64,000 bases of DNA from Bifidobacterium rousetti. Its GTDB lineage: Bacteria > Actinomycetota > Actinomycetes > Actinomycetales > Bifidobacteriaceae. A program made the translations under genes and the position numbers. The stretch spans positions 1 through 64,000 of the forward strand of contig NZ_PEBH01000012.1 in the NCBI RefSeq assembly GCF_008698235.1, in the 5' to 3' direction. The notes below the pieces were generated by a model. It was not told where the DNA came from, ran no database searches, and saw only the letters and a list, made by a program, of their open reading frames with translations. Of this stretch, positions 55,093-64,000 are shown one piece after another; position 1 is the first letter of the stretch, and every line of letters begins with the position of its first letter.

Positions 55093-56022
55093 ATGATGAT
55101 GAACGCCGGTGGCGCGACGGGAACGGAGAACCTGCGCGTCGGAGTGGATGTCGGGGGAACGAAGATCGAGGCGGTGCTGACCGACGCGGCCGGCGCCATC
55201 CTCGCGTCCGGACGCAGGACGGCCCGAAAAGGCGGCAATGAGGTCGTGGAGGACGTGGCCGCCATCGTGCGGCAGGTGGCCGGCATGAGGTTCGACGAGG
55301 TGAGATCGGTGGGCATCGGCATCCCGGGGTTGGTCCACCGAGACACCGGGCAGGTGGAGAACGTGGTCAATCTCGGAATCGAGAAACTGGAGCTCGGGGG
55401 CCGCGCGTCCGGCATGCTTGGTCTGCCCGTGTGGGTGGACAACGACGTGAACGCCGCCGCGCTGGGAGCCTATGGGACGCTTCCCGAACGGCTCCGTTGG
55501 GGAAGGATGGCGTTCGTCAATCTGGGGACGGGATTGGCGGCCGGATTCGTCCGCGCCGGTCTCGTCGAACGCGGCGACACGGGTGCCCTCGGGGAGATCG
55601 GCCACCTTCCGGTGGATCCCAACCTCGTGGCATGCAAATGCGGCCAACGCGGATGTCTGGAGACCGCATGCTCGGGAGGAGCCCTGCGACGCATGTGGCC
55701 CATGGCGGATCCTCCGCTGCCCGACATCCTCGCGAAGGCCGCCGAAGGCGATGCCGAAGCCGGGCGGGTTCTCGGCATCCTGCTGCATGCCCTCGCTGAC
55801 GTCGTGCAGATCGTCGCCCAGGGTGAGGACCCTTCGGTCATCGTCATCGGGGGCGGCGTTTCGCGCGTCGGCTCCCCGTTGCTTGACGCATTGCGCGGGG
55901 AACTGCGCAGGAGGGAATCCTCCAGCGGTTTCATCGCAGGTCTGCGCCTGACGGAACGTCTGAGACTCGCCGACCCGTCGATTCCGATCGGCGCACTCGG
56001 TGCATCCCTCATCGCCTGCTGA
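55093..56022 (+). CDS. ROK-family sugar kinase
   Basis: A 309-residue kinase: ATP loop D-V-G-G-T-K (19-24), catalytic D-N-D-V-N-A-A, and zinc motif C-K-C-G-Q-R-G-C-L-E. ROK kinases phosphorylate glucose, GlcNAc or ManNAc. With NagA and NagB in the window and a GH20 enzyme downstream, GlcNAc kinase is a sensible guess; glucokinase is the alternative. Site GGAGATTGCC. Confidence 0.85.
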   Translation: MMMNAGGATGTENLRVGVDVGGTKIEAVLTDAAGAILASGRRTARKGGNEVVEDVAAIVRQVAGMRFDEVRSVGIGIPGLVHRDTGQVENVVNLGIEKLELGGRASGMLGLPVWVDNDVNAAALGAYGTLPERLRWGRMAFVNLGTGLAAGFVRAGLVERGDTGALGEIGHLPVDPNLVACKCGQRGCLETACSGGALRRMWPMADPPLPDILAKAAEGDAEAGRVLGILLHALADVVQIVAQGEDPSVIVIGGGVSRVGSPLLDALRGELRRRESSSGFIAGLRLTERLRLADPSIPIGALGASLIAC

Positions 56023-56434
56023 CCGCACCTCCCGACGCAACGCCCCCTTCGGCGCGTCGGGCCGAATGCCACGCGTTTCGTCCGGTTTCGCCAAGCAAGG
56101 CCGTAGCGTGCCCCTTATTTTGTTCGACTGACTTGCAAAAAAGATAAAGACGTCATATCCTTGGCTATCAAGGAGGTTGAAACCAGCTAAAGGAATTAAG
56201 CAAGGATGGCTAACAAAAGTCATGTCATTCCTGCCGTGACGTCATGTCGAGGAACGATGTGACATCACGTTCCTAGGCGCTGTTTCGGGCGCCGGCGACG
56301 GCGTCCGAAACAGCATCGTCCACGCATGGCAGCGCGGACGGATACGGCCCCGGGACCGTCGTGCGCAGCGGCACGTCGCGCCATTCCTCCGAACGGCGGC
56401 GCCGGGCAGGCATTCCAGGAAAAAGGAAACCACC
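56023..56434. promoter_or_regulatory. Control region upstream of the ABC importer operon
   Basis: 412 bases without a gene. From left: hairpin CCCGACGC/GCGTCGGG (56031-56061) ending the kinase transcript; TATTTTGTT (56116-56124); an AT-rich promoter-like stretch (56130-56160); GATGTGACATC, an odd palindrome inside GGAACG…CGTTCC (about 56250-56273); and a 15-bp hairpin GCTGTTTCGGGCGCC (56279-56293) / GGCGTCCGAAACAGC (56300-56314). Confidence 0.5.
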
Positions 56435-57745
56435 ATGAGAACGAAGAGGATTTCCGCGGCCATCGCCTTGGCGGCCGCAGCGGCGCTCACCCTGTCGGGA
56501 TGCTCGATGGGAGCCCCGTCCGGAGGATCGCAGCAGGATGCGTCCGCGGGCGGCAAGCTGACGGTGTGGATCATGCAGGGAGACCAGAGCGAGGACACCA
56601 TCAAGGCGATCAACGAACGGTTCACCAAGGAAACAGGCGTCAAGGTCGATGTGCAGACCCAGGTGTGGGCCGACATCAATACGAAGGTGACGACCGCGCT
56701 GTCCACGGACACGCCGCCGGACGTTATCGATCTGGGCAACACGCAGGTCGCCGGGTTCGCCGTGAGCGGCGGCCTGCTGGATCTGACGGACAAGGCCGAC
56801 GATATGAGGCAGGGGCACACCTGGCTGTCCGGCCTTGAGGAGCCCGCCACCATTGACGGCAGACTGTACGGCATCCCCGCGCTGGGGGCCGCCGGCGCCG
56901 TGATCTACAACAAGAAGATGTGGTCCGAGGCCGGAATCGACAATCCGCCAAGCACGTACAAGGAGCTTGAAGCCGACCTGCAGAAGCTCCGGGACGCGAA
57001 CACCGACAAGGACTTCTCCCCGTTCTACATGCCCGGACGCGATTGGAAGTCGGCGGCACGGTGGATCTGGGACGCCGGCGGCGACTTCGCCGAACAGCAG
57101 TCGGACGGAACCTGGAAGAGCACGCTGTCGAGCGACAAATCGCTCAAGGGCATCGACCAATGGCTGGAATTCCAGCACAAGTGGTCCTCCGAGGCGTCCC
57201 GTTCGCTGGACACCGGCAACCCCGACTTCAGCCAGCTGCTGGCCGAAGGCAAGACCGGCGCGATCCTGAACAACAGCGCCGGCATCCGCACCATCCAGCA
57301 GTACAACCCCGACCTCACGACCGACAATCTGGGATCGTTCCCCATGCCCGGCGCCAGCGGCAAGCTCCAGCCGGCGATGATGGCCGGCTCGGTGTGGGGC
57401 GTCGCCCAGAAGAGCAAGCGTCAGGAGTTGGCGCTCAAGTGGATCAAGATCGCCGCGAGCCCCGAGATCCAGAAGGACTACGTGTTCGCCAAGGACGGGT
57501 GGATGCCCAACTACGTCGAAGGCCTCGACGAGGTCATGAAGTCCGCGGACTTCCCGTCCTACCTGACCGGCTTCTTCGAGTCGGCGAAGAACACCAAGGC
57601 CACACCGGCGTCACCGCAATGGCTGACCATCGAGAACGACAGCTCCCTGAACTGCTTCGGCGACATCGCCACCGGCGCCACCACGGCCAAGGCCGCGGCC
57701 AAGTCGTTCGACGAGCATGCGGACTCCCTGTACGCGAAGAAGTAG
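56435..57745 (+). CDS. Sugar ABC transporter solute-binding lipoprotein
   Basis: A 436-residue lipoprotein, lipobox L-S-G-C23, SBP_bac_1 fold (L-T-V-W-I-M-Q-G-D…P-P-D-V-I-D-L-G-N-T…G-I-P-A-L-G). Site AAGGAAACC. First of three co-directional genes with two permeases, forming a carbohydrate importer; as usual in bifidobacteria the ATPase is elsewhere (a shared MsiK-like protein is expected). Confidence 0.92.
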   Translation: MRTKRISAAIALAAAAALTLSGCSMGAPSGGSQQDASAGGKLTVWIMQGDQSEDTIKAINERFTKETGVKVDVQTQVWADINTKVTTALSTDTPPDVIDLGNTQVAGFAVSGGLLDLTDKADDMRQGHTWLSGLEEPATIDGRLYGIPALGAAGAVIYNKKMWSEAGIDNPPSTYKELEADLQKLRDANTDKDFSPFYMPGRDWKSAARWIWDAGGDFAEQQSDGTWKSTLSSDKSLKGIDQWLEFQHKWSSEASRSLDTGNPDFSQLLAEGKTGAILNNSAGIRTIQQYNPDLTTDNLGSFPMPGASGKLQPAMMAGSVWGVAQKSKRQELALKWIKIAASPEIQKDYVFAKDGWMPNYVEGLDEVMKSADFPSYLTGFFESAKNTKATPASPQWLTIENDSSLNCFGDIATGATTAKAAAKSFDEHADSLYAKK

Positions 57746-57752
57746 GGAAATC

Positions 57753-58691
57753 ATGATGAGCAACGCGCAATCGACGGCCGCCGCCGTCCCCGTGGTGAAG
57801 CGGCGTCGCAATCTGACGCCCCTGTGGCTGCTGACGCCCGCCGGCGTGATCATCATCGCGCTGGTCGTGGTGCCGTTGATCTTCTTGGTCTTCACGTCGT
57901 TCACGGACTTCAACCAGAAGACCCTGTTCACGGGCTCGTTCAACATCGTCGGGTTCGACCAGTACGAGAACGTGCTGACCGACCCGGAGTTCTACAAATC
58001 GCTGGCCCGCACGTTCGGGTTCGCGGCCGCCCTCGTGGCCGGCAGCGTGCTGATCGGCATGGGCGTGGCCCAGCTGATGACCAAATTGGGGCCGGTGATG
58101 CGCTGGCTGGTCACGTTCGTGCTGATCTTCGCGTGGGCCATGCCGAACGTGGCCTCGTCGGTGGTGTGGAAGTGGCTGTTCCAGCCGGGGTACGGCGTGG
58201 TCAACTGGCTGCTGACCCAGACCCATTTGTTCGGGGACGTGACGAACCTGTCGTGGACCGACAACACGTGGCTCGCGTTCCTGGAGATCTGGCTGCTGGT
58301 CGTCTGGCAAGCCGTCCCGTACATCGCGATCAACCTGTACGCGGCGACCACGCAGGTGGACAAGTCCTGCCTTGAGGCGGCCCAACTGGACGGCTGCTCG
58401 AAGCTGCGGTGCTACTGGCAGATCACCGTGCCGCTGATCAAGCCGAGCCTGATGGTTATCACGATGCTGTCGGTAATCTGGGACTTCAACGTGTTCAACC
58501 AGATCTGGCTCGTCTCCCAGGGAGGCCCCCGCGAGACGACCGCGACGATCGGCATCTTCACCTACAAGAAGGCGTTCGTGTCGTTCGACATCGGCACCGG
58601 CGCTGCCGCGAGCGTGCTTGTCACGCTCATCCTGCTCGCCCTGACGAGCGTGTACATCCGATACCTGCTCAAATCCGGGGAGGACCTGTGA
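57753..58691 (+). CDS. Sugar ABC permease, MalF type
   Basis: A 312-residue inner-membrane permease, six helices, EAA loop E-A-A-Q-L-D-G-C-S-K-L-R-C-Y-W-Q-I-T-V-P-L. Start at 57753 (or 57756) after AGGGAAA; upstream in-frame codons belong to the SBP gene's end. The stop overlaps the next start (TGATG). Confidence 0.92.
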   Translation: MMSNAQSTAAAVPVVKRRRNLTPLWLLTPAGVIIIALVVVPLIFLVFTSFTDFNQKTLFTGSFNIVGFDQYENVLTDPEFYKSLARTFGFAAALVAGSVLIGMGVAQLMTKLGPVMRWLVTFVLIFAWAMPNVASSVVWKWLFQPGYGVVNWLLTQTHLFGDVTNLSWTDNTWLAFLEIWLLVVWQAVPYIAINLYAATTQVDKSCLEAAQLDGCSKLRCYWQITVPLIKPSLMVITMLSVIWDFNVFNQIWLVSQGGPRETTATIGIFTYKKAFVSFDIGTGAAASVLVTLILLALTSVYIRYLLKSGEDL

Positions 58692-59560
58692 TGACCACCG
58701 CAACCATAACCTCTGCCGCGCCGCGCGCCAAGCGCAGCCTTTCCTCGCGGCTACGCCGCATCGGCACGATCGTGTTGGCCGTCGTGTTCTGCATCGTGTG
58801 GATCTTCCCGGTCTACTGGATGTTCGTCACGTCGATCAAGCCGCGCAACCAGATCATGACCGCCACGCCCGTGTTCTGGCCCGCGAAGCTGTCAATCGAC
58901 AACTTCATGGTGGCCGTCACCCAGACCTCGTTCCTGACGAACCTGAAGAACAGCGTGATCGTGACCGCCGTGTCGATCGTCCTGTCGATCGTCCTCGCGT
59001 TCTTCGCGTGCGCGGCCCTGACTCTCTACCGGTTCCGCGGTCGCAAGGCAATCATGGTGTTCGTGCTGGCCATCCAGATGACCTCGGGCGGCATCATCCC
59101 GCAGTTCATCATCTTCAACCAGTTCGGCCTGCTCAACAAGTACAGCGGCCTGATCCTCGCGTACATCGCCATGGTCCTGCCGTTCGCGATCTGGAACATG
59201 CGCGGCTTCTTCCTGAACATCCCGAAGGACATCTTCGAGTCCGCTGCCGTCGAGGGGGCCAACGACTGGCAGATCCTGTGGAAGATCACCTTCCCCTTGG
59301 CCGCACCCGGCATCGTGTCCACGTCCGTGTTCGCGTTCATCAACGCCTGGAACGACTACATGACCGCTTACACGTTCATGAAGGATCAGGCGAAGTATAC
59401 GCTGCCCGTGTGGCTCTCCTCGTTCTCCACGCCCACCATGGGCACCGACTTCGGCGGGCAGATGGCCGCATCCGTCATCTTCTCCCTGCCTGTCGTGATC
59501 TTCTTCATGATCATCCAACGCAACATCATGAAGGGCGTCACCACGGGAGCCGTCAAATAA
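58691..59560 (+). CDS. Sugar ABC permease, MalG type
   Basis: A 289-residue permease, six helices, EAA loop E-S-A-A-V-E-G-A-N-D-W-Q-I-L-W-K-I-T-F-P-L. Pairs with the MalF-type subunit. Followed after 134 bases by the GH20 gene, so imported sugar is probably its substrate. Confidence 0.92.
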   Translation: MTTATITSAAPRAKRSLSSRLRRIGTIVLAVVFCIVWIFPVYWMFVTSIKPRNQIMTATPVFWPAKLSIDNFMVAVTQTSFLTNLKNSVIVTAVSIVLSIVLAFFACAALTLYRFRGRKAIMVFVLAIQMTSGGIIPQFIIFNQFGLLNKYSGLILAYIAMVLPFAIWNMRGFFLNIPKDIFESAAVEGANDWQILWKITFPLAAPGIVSTSVFAFINAWNDYMTAYTFMKDQAKYTLPVWLSSFSTPTMGTDFGGQMAASVIFSLPVVIFFMIIQRNIMKGVTTGAVK

Positions 59561-59694
59561 CCCAACTGAATCGATCGGCAGCATGTGCGGTGTCGGGACC
59601 ATGTCCGCGAAATGGCCTCGACGCCGCACTGCCATCTCAGGGCCAAACGAACCTCACAACAATCCTTGGCGACATACTAAGAAAGGAACTTCCC

Positions 59695-61731
59695 ATGAAC
59701 GGCCAAACACCCCTGCAAGGATGGACCATCGTCCCCACGCCGCAAACCATGCAGCATAAAGCAGGCATCGCATTGCTGCCAATGTGCGGACGAATCAACG
59801 AAGCGCGCGCGGCCGGTGACGATCGGTACATACTCGCCGCACAACTCATCGACGACATCCGCGCAGCCACCGGATTGGAATGGGACATCGCGACGGGCGA
59901 CCGCTGGCCGGGATTCATCACCCTGACCATACTTGACAATCCCCATGCACACCCGTCCGGCTCGTATACGCTCGACATCACCTCGGATGGCGTGACCGTC
60001 GTAGGCGCGGATTTCGAGGGCGTGCGCAACGGCGTGCAGACCCTGCGCCAGCTCATCCGCCAATGCGGCGCCGCCCTGCCCTGCCTGCACATCGAGGACC
60101 AGCCCGCCTTCGAAACGCGCGGCTACTATCTCGACGTGACCCGCGGGCGCGTCCCCACCCTCGACTGGCTCAAGACCTGGGCTGACAAACTCTGCCTCTA
60201 CAGGTACAACCAGCTCCAGCTCTACGTCGAACACACCTTCGCGTTCGACGGGATGAGCGAGACCTGGCGCGGCAGCAGCCCGCTCACCCCGAAGGACATC
60301 CTCGAATTCGACGACTACTGCGCCGAACGTGGGCTAGAACTGGTCCCGTCGGTCTCCACGTTCGGGCATCTCTACATGGCCCTGCGCACGCAGTCCCTGC
60401 GCGACCTCGGCGAGTTCCCCGAGTCCGCCGACGAACCGTTCGGGTTCATCGACCGCATGCGCCACCACACATTGAACATCAGCGACGAACGCGCCTTCGC
60501 CCTGTCCACGAAACTCATCGACGACTACCTGCAGCTGTTCCGCTCCGACAAGTTCAACATCTGCGCCGACGAGACCTTCGACCTCGGCAAGGGCCACTCC
60601 AAGCCCCTCGCCGAGCGGATCGGCGTCGCCGCCATGTACGCCGACTACGTCACCCGCCTGTGCCGCCACCTCGAAACCCAAGGCAAACAACCGATGATGT
60701 GGGGCGACATCGCCCTCGAACACCCCGAAATCCTGGAACAGCTCCCCGAAGAAGTCATCCTGCTCAACTGGCAGTACGACCCGCAAGTCACCGACGAGAA
60801 AATCAGGACCGTCGCCGAATCCGGCGCCACGCAGATCGTGTGCCCGGCCGTATGGTGCTGGAACGCGCTCCTGCCGCGCATCGACGACGCCTGGAACAAC
60901 ATCACCCGCATGGCCCGCTACGGCGCGCAATACCAAGCGCAGGGCATGCTCGTCACCGACTGGGGCGACCTCGGCCACGTCAACGACCCGCGCATGGCCA
61001 TCCCCGGCATGATCATCGGCGCACAGGAAGCCTGGAATCCGGGACGCGTCCCGGACGAGGCCGACATGCTCCGCCGCATCTCCCGACTCGAATACCACGA
61101 CGCCAGCGGAGAACTGCTTGATATCCTTGCTCGCGCAAGCCATGCGGCCTGCTTCCAATGGAACCACCTGGTCACTTGGCTGGAACTTGATGACGGACAG
61201 GACGGCGTCAACACTGGGGTTCTGCAAACCATCCAGGGACTGCTCCCGGAAAACGAACGACCAGACGATGTGATCCGCACCCTCCAGAACGAAAGCCGGA
61301 CACCGTCACTTGCAGAATCCCGACGGATACTGCTCCGCTATCTGAAGCACCACATCGCGCTCGGTGAAACCGCAGATCACCTTCTGCAGACCAGCGCTCG
61401 TCGAATCTCCGCGATCACCGCGACCGCAGGACCGCGAATCGCAGGAAACGCCGCTGCATTCCGCGTAGCCATCGAGGGGCAACGAACGCTGAACCGAGTT
61501 GGCCTCCGACTCGCGTCCGAGGCGGGGGTCACTGGCACTTTGCAATCATGCGAGGCGATTCAGCATGACGACGCGGCGAATCTTGCCGCAGCATTGGAGA
61601 TCTGGATGGAGGCGTATGCGGCGCAATGGAGTATGACCAGCCGCGACTCCGAACTGCAAAGACTGCAGGAAGTCGTTTTCCGGGTTGCTGATCATCTGCG
61701 CTCGGCGAGCCGAGTGCAGAGCGTACTATGA
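59695..61731 (+). CDS. Intracellular GH20 beta-N-acetylhexosaminidase
   Basis: A 678-residue enzyme: N-terminal GH20b domain (about 10-135), then the TIM barrel (R-G-Y-Y-L-D-V-T-R-G-R, H/Y-N-Q-L-Q-L-Y-V-E-H), with the catalytic D292-E293 pair in F-N-I-C-A-D-E-T-F-D. No signal peptide, so it acts on imported sugars. It should remove terminal GlcNAc or GalNAc; in this setting lacto-N-triose or N-glycan pieces. Codon use in the last 120 residues is less GC-biased. Site AAAGGAACTT. Confidence 0.88.
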   Translation: MNGQTPLQGWTIVPTPQTMQHKAGIALLPMCGRINEARAAGDDRYILAAQLIDDIRAATGLEWDIATGDRWPGFITLTILDNPHAHPSGSYTLDITSDGVTVVGADFEGVRNGVQTLRQLIRQCGAALPCLHIEDQPAFETRGYYLDVTRGRVPTLDWLKTWADKLCLYRYNQLQLYVEHTFAFDGMSETWRGSSPLTPKDILEFDDYCAERGLELVPSVSTFGHLYMALRTQSLRDLGEFPESADEPFGFIDRMRHHTLNISDERAFALSTKLIDDYLQLFRSDKFNICADETFDLGKGHSKPLAERIGVAAMYADYVTRLCRHLETQGKQPMMWGDIALEHPEILEQLPEEVILLNWQYDPQVTDEKIRTVAESGATQIVCPAVWCWNALLPRIDDAWNNITRMARYGAQYQAQGMLVTDWGDLGHVNDPRMAIPGMIIGAQEAWNPGRVPDEADMLRRISRLEYHDASGELLDILARASHAACFQWNHLVTWLELDDGQDGVNTGVLQTIQGLLPENERPDDVIRTLQNESRTPSLAESRRILLRYLKHHIALGETADHLLQTSARRISAITATAGPRIAGNAAAFRVAIEGQRTLNRVGLRLASEAGVTGTLQSCEAIQHDDAANLAAALEIWMEAYAAQWSMTSRDSELQRLQEVVFRVADHLRSASRVQSVL

Positions 61732-61913
61732 GCAGCATCTGCCCCATGAGAGGAGTCCCCATGCCGTAGCCGCCCGATTCCGGGAACGACCAGCACCAGC
61801 AATTCATTGATGGTGCTGTCCAGACATGGTTCAAGACCACCAACACCATCAATCGGAACCAGAACGCTTCCAGCGCAACACCCACATCTAACCGTATTAC
61901 GGATGATTGAGCA
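61732..61913. other. Intergenic region before the two-component system
   Basis: 182 bases. No gene or strong hairpin seen. It is the junction between GC-rich sugar genes and the AT-rich regulator genes that follow. Confidence 0.5.
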
Positions 61914-62579
61914 ATGTACCTAGGGAAACGAATCAGAATCGCCATTGTCGATAACGACAAACTCACACTTGGCATGATGAAGCTAATGATCAAGCAGCTT
62001 CTGCCATTCGCTGAAATACATTGGACGGCGGCGAAGGGCAAAACGGCTATCGACAAATGCCTGGATAAGAAAACGCAGCCCGACGTACTGCTGGTGGACA
62101 TGTCCTTGGAAGACATGACCGGCTATGAGGTATGCCGGGCCATCCGCTCCAAAACACCGCAAATCGTGCTGATCGGCATAACCGCTTTCTCCCTAGAGAG
62201 ATACTACGTACAGGCTCTGGAGAACGGGGCAGCGTGTTTGATGGACAAGGCGCAGGTGCGTGATGTCTGTCAAGCCGTGTGCCTATTGGCCAACGGACAA
62301 TCACCTCATGTGAAATACGAGTCATCGGAAACCGCGCAGGAAGCCTACGCGAGACTATCCATAGAGGACAGCCCCAAACGCCGGTATAAGAACCTCACCA
62401 GAAGAGAGGAAGAGGTCATGAATCTATGCGCGTTAGGATATACATCAAAGGAAATCGGAGTGAAGCTTGGCATAGGAGAACCAACCGTAAAGACATACAT
62501 CAAGCGCGTAGTTGAGAAGATAGGCGCCAAGAACAGAACGCAGGCGGTAATTAAATGGCTCGAAAAGAAAGACGAGTAA
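61914..62579 (+). CDS. NarL/LuxR-type response regulator
   Basis: A 221-residue regulator: receiver with phosphoacceptor D62 (L-L-V-D-M-S-L-E-D-M), a linker, and a LuxR-type HTH (about 160-213; L-T-R-R-E-E-E-V-M-N-L-C-A-L-G-Y-T-S-K-E-I). Weak ribosome site. Overlaps the kinase by 25 bases. Two-component pairs of this class beside small peptides often sense them. Confidence 0.88.
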   Translation: MYLGKRIRIAIVDNDKLTLGMMKLMIKQLLPFAEIHWTAAKGKTAIDKCLDKKTQPDVLLVDMSLEDMTGYEVCRAIRSKTPQIVLIGITAFSLERYYVQALENGAACLMDKAQVRDVCQAVCLLANGQSPHVKYESSETAQEAYARLSIEDSPKRRYKNLTRREEEVMNLCALGYTSKEIGVKLGIGEPTVKTYIKRVVEKIGAKNRTQAVIKWLEKKDE

Positions 62580-63787
62580 AAAGCAGCAATAAAGCGCACA
62601 ATGCTTTCATTCTCAATAACACCAAATATGTTCAACACTTACTTCCGGTCGTCAGTATTGTTATCACGATAACGGAAACATGGACTTATCCACCACGGGA
62701 AATAATAACTTGGCTATTGGTAATCATTCATATATCGATGATCGCGCTAATGGCCGTTCATCCGCTATTAGGCAGCAATCTGCTGTTGGGTGCATTTGTT
62801 TTCGGCTGTTTTATACCAGATACTAGCGGACCAAGTTTTCTGTGGGGAACTTGGTTGGCGCTTGCTTATATTGGACTATATGTCAAGCCACCATATGGAG
62901 CAATCTATCCGTTGACAGTTTCTGCCATTCGCATGTGGAGATTCAATCTAACAAAGACTCCGTTCGATGAATATGTCATGCTTTTGTTCATTATGTTTTT
63001 GGCATTTTTCATCGGAAGAGCGATATCTTGGAGAAATCTGGCGGATCAAGTAGAGAAGGATAAGCTTAAAGCAGAAAAGATTCAGCAGCATCTTTCAATG
63101 GTTAGAAAGGAAAATATTGCCGTCAGTAAGATACATGATTCGGTTAGCGGAAATCTAACATACATGGCAATAATGCTGGATAACAAATCAGCAAAACATG
63201 ATTGCAACTTCAGCGAAGAAGAGATTTCAAATCTTCGATCAACGATTGTTAAAACATTGGAAGAAATACGAATTGCCATTAATGTAATGAACGGCAATGA
63301 TGTTGCATTGCTAAATAATGTAGATATGCCGTATATCAGACGCCTTCAATCTATTGCCGAGCAAGGCGATAAATTTTTATCAATGCTGGGATTTTCTGGG
63401 AAAACCTATATACCTTCCGAGTTTTCAGAAAAAATCAGCAACGATTACTTTGATGAAGTAGAGTCTCTATTGCAAGAGCTATATACGAACACTGCCGCCC
63501 ATGCGAAACCCAATAGCGATTATTATATCTCTATAAGTTGTAAAGATTTAATAATATCTATTGACCAGGTCAATGAAGTTTCAGCGGATAGCTTGTTCCC
63601 TGATAAACCCGTATCGGAAAATGGTTTAAAGCTGCATGAAAAACGCATACAATTGCTGGGTGGAACAACTAGAACTTCCTCAGAAGACGGCACATGGCAA
63701 TTTCATGCACAAATTCCGCTGAGCTTATCCCACGATGTGACAGATCCAATTTATGGAATGAGGACAGGCCGGAAGCATTCGAACTGA
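62555..63787 (+). CDS. Sensor kinase, HisKA_3-like
   Basis: A 410-residue membrane kinase: about five hydrophobic segments (28-155), a coiled coil, H-box K-I-H194-D-S-V-S-G-N-L, N-box-like E-L-Y-T-N-T-A-A-H-A. The G-box (E-N-G-L-K-L-H-E-K-R-I-Q-L-L-G-G) is degenerate. No large extracellular domain, so a membrane-active or peptide signal is likely. Start at 62555 lies inside the regulator gene; a later start cannot be excluded. AT-rich. Confidence 0.8.
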   Translation: MARKERRVKSSNKAHNAFILNNTKYVQHLLPVVSIVITITETWTYPPREIITWLLVIIHISMIALMAVHPLLGSNLLLGAFVFGCFIPDTSGPSFLWGTWLALAYIGLYVKPPYGAIYPLTVSAIRMWRFNLTKTPFDEYVMLLFIMFLAFFIGRAISWRNLADQVEKDKLKAEKIQQHLSMVRKENIAVSKIHDSVSGNLTYMAIMLDNKSAKHDCNFSEEEISNLRSTIVKTLEEIRIAINVMNGNDVALLNNVDMPYIRRLQSIAEQGDKFLSMLGFSGKTYIPSEFSEKISNDYFDEVESLLQELYTNTAAHAKPNSDYYISISCKDLIISIDQVNEVSADSLFPDKPVSENGLKLHEKRIQLLGGTTRTSSEDGTWQFHAQIPLSLSHDVTDPIYGMRTGRKHSN

Positions 63788-63898
63788 ATAGGTAGTAACG
63801 TCATATGCTTCCAATGAGATAACGTCGGCATTGCCTTCCGGCATTATTCCGATTGCTGTTAATGATACGATCAGCAACGCCGAGGTAATTACTTTCAT
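63725..63898 (-). CDS. Small secreted peptide opposite the sensor kinase
   Basis: A 57-residue ORF with good site AAAGGA five bases before ATG 63898. Signal peptide about 1-24 (MKVITSALLIVSLTAIGIM…GNA), then a 33-residue tail with two Cys (…P-A-C-P-H-S-I-N-W-I-C-H-I-V-G). Its 3' end overlaps the kinase 3' end by 63 bases in antisense. A peptide signal for the adjacent two-component system is one possible reading. Confidence 0.5.
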   Translation of the reverse strand: MKVITSALLIVSLTAIGIMPEGNADVISLEAYDVTTYSVRMLPACPHSINWICHIVG

Positions 63899-64000
63899 GG
63901 TCATCCTTTCTGTGCCCGAAGTATCGCATAGATGCAATCGCATCATCTTGTTATTGGCGAGGCTTGTCATCTTTCGTATGACAACATCATGAGGTAATTG

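Noticed and set aside
61732..61913. Protein remnant upstream of the response regulator
   Set aside because: Both strands give short peptides without recognisable motifs; evidence too weak to call.

Overview
The window reads as chromosome of a high-GC Gram-positive bacterium, most probably a Bifidobacterium. Reasons: a WhiB-type regulator (actinobacteria only), strongly GC-biased codons in the backbone, a sortase-anchored surface protein, and a dense set of galactoside and N-acetylhexosamine genes of the kind bifidobacteria use on milk and mucin glycans. Genus is inferred; no rRNA gene is present. No tRNA, CRISPR array, transposase or integrase could be supported.

Layout. (1) 47-4877: plasmid- or ICE-like module with two divergent HTH regulators, a replication-initiator-like HTH protein, WhiB, ParA, a small possible DNA-binding partner and two unknown proteins, with CAATCAAACAATC-type tracts between genes. 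(2) 4980-5993: Abi_2-type abortive-infection gene with a small hairpin/terminator leader. (3) 6383-10678: large surface adhesin. (4) 10851-19206: lactose/N-acetylglucosamine locus (LacS symporter, LacZ, NagB, NagA, LacI). A 16-bp palindrome of the same design lies before lacS, lacZ and lacI. (5) 19425-25655: MacB-type ABC exporter with fusion protein, two lipoproteins and a divergent two-component system. (6) 25719-26762: TetR regulator and a small secreted protein gene that looks frameshifted, each behind a copy of the same operator.

(7) 26867-47381: conjugation machinery. The plus-strand T4SS block (VirB2-like, VirB6-like, PrgI, VirB4, muramidase/CHAP, single-TM protein) faces a minus-strand mobilization block (ParB, DUF4192-like, MobC, MobP relaxase, PcfB-like, ArdA-like, SSB-like, VirD4 coupling protein). 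An AT-rich cargo pair (secreted amidase-domain protein plus small membrane protein) sits between them. The mobilization block is bracketed by two copies of one 18-bp palindrome at 35392-35409 and 47749-47766, each at a junction with AT-rich DNA.

(8) 47844-52151: the most unusual locus, an AT-rich operon: a 26-codon peptide gene, an intercistronic hairpin, an MccB/ThiF-like adenylating enzyme, a cytoplasmic oligopeptide-binding-protein homologue split by a one-base deletion, a SAM methyltransferase and an MFS exporter. I read it as an undescribed microcin-C-like modified-peptide system. (9) 52284-61731: sugar ABC importer parts, ROK repressor, ROK kinase and intracellular GH20 hexosaminidase. 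(10) 61914-63898: NarL-type response regulator, histidine kinase and a small secreted peptide on the opposite strand.

How the parts may work together (inference): LacS/LacZ and the GH20/ABC locus could release galactose and GlcNAc from imported oligosaccharides; the ROK kinase, NagA and NagB would carry GlcNAc to fructose-6-phosphate. Regions 1, 7 and 8 look like parts of one integrative conjugative element whose integrase and ends lie outside the window.
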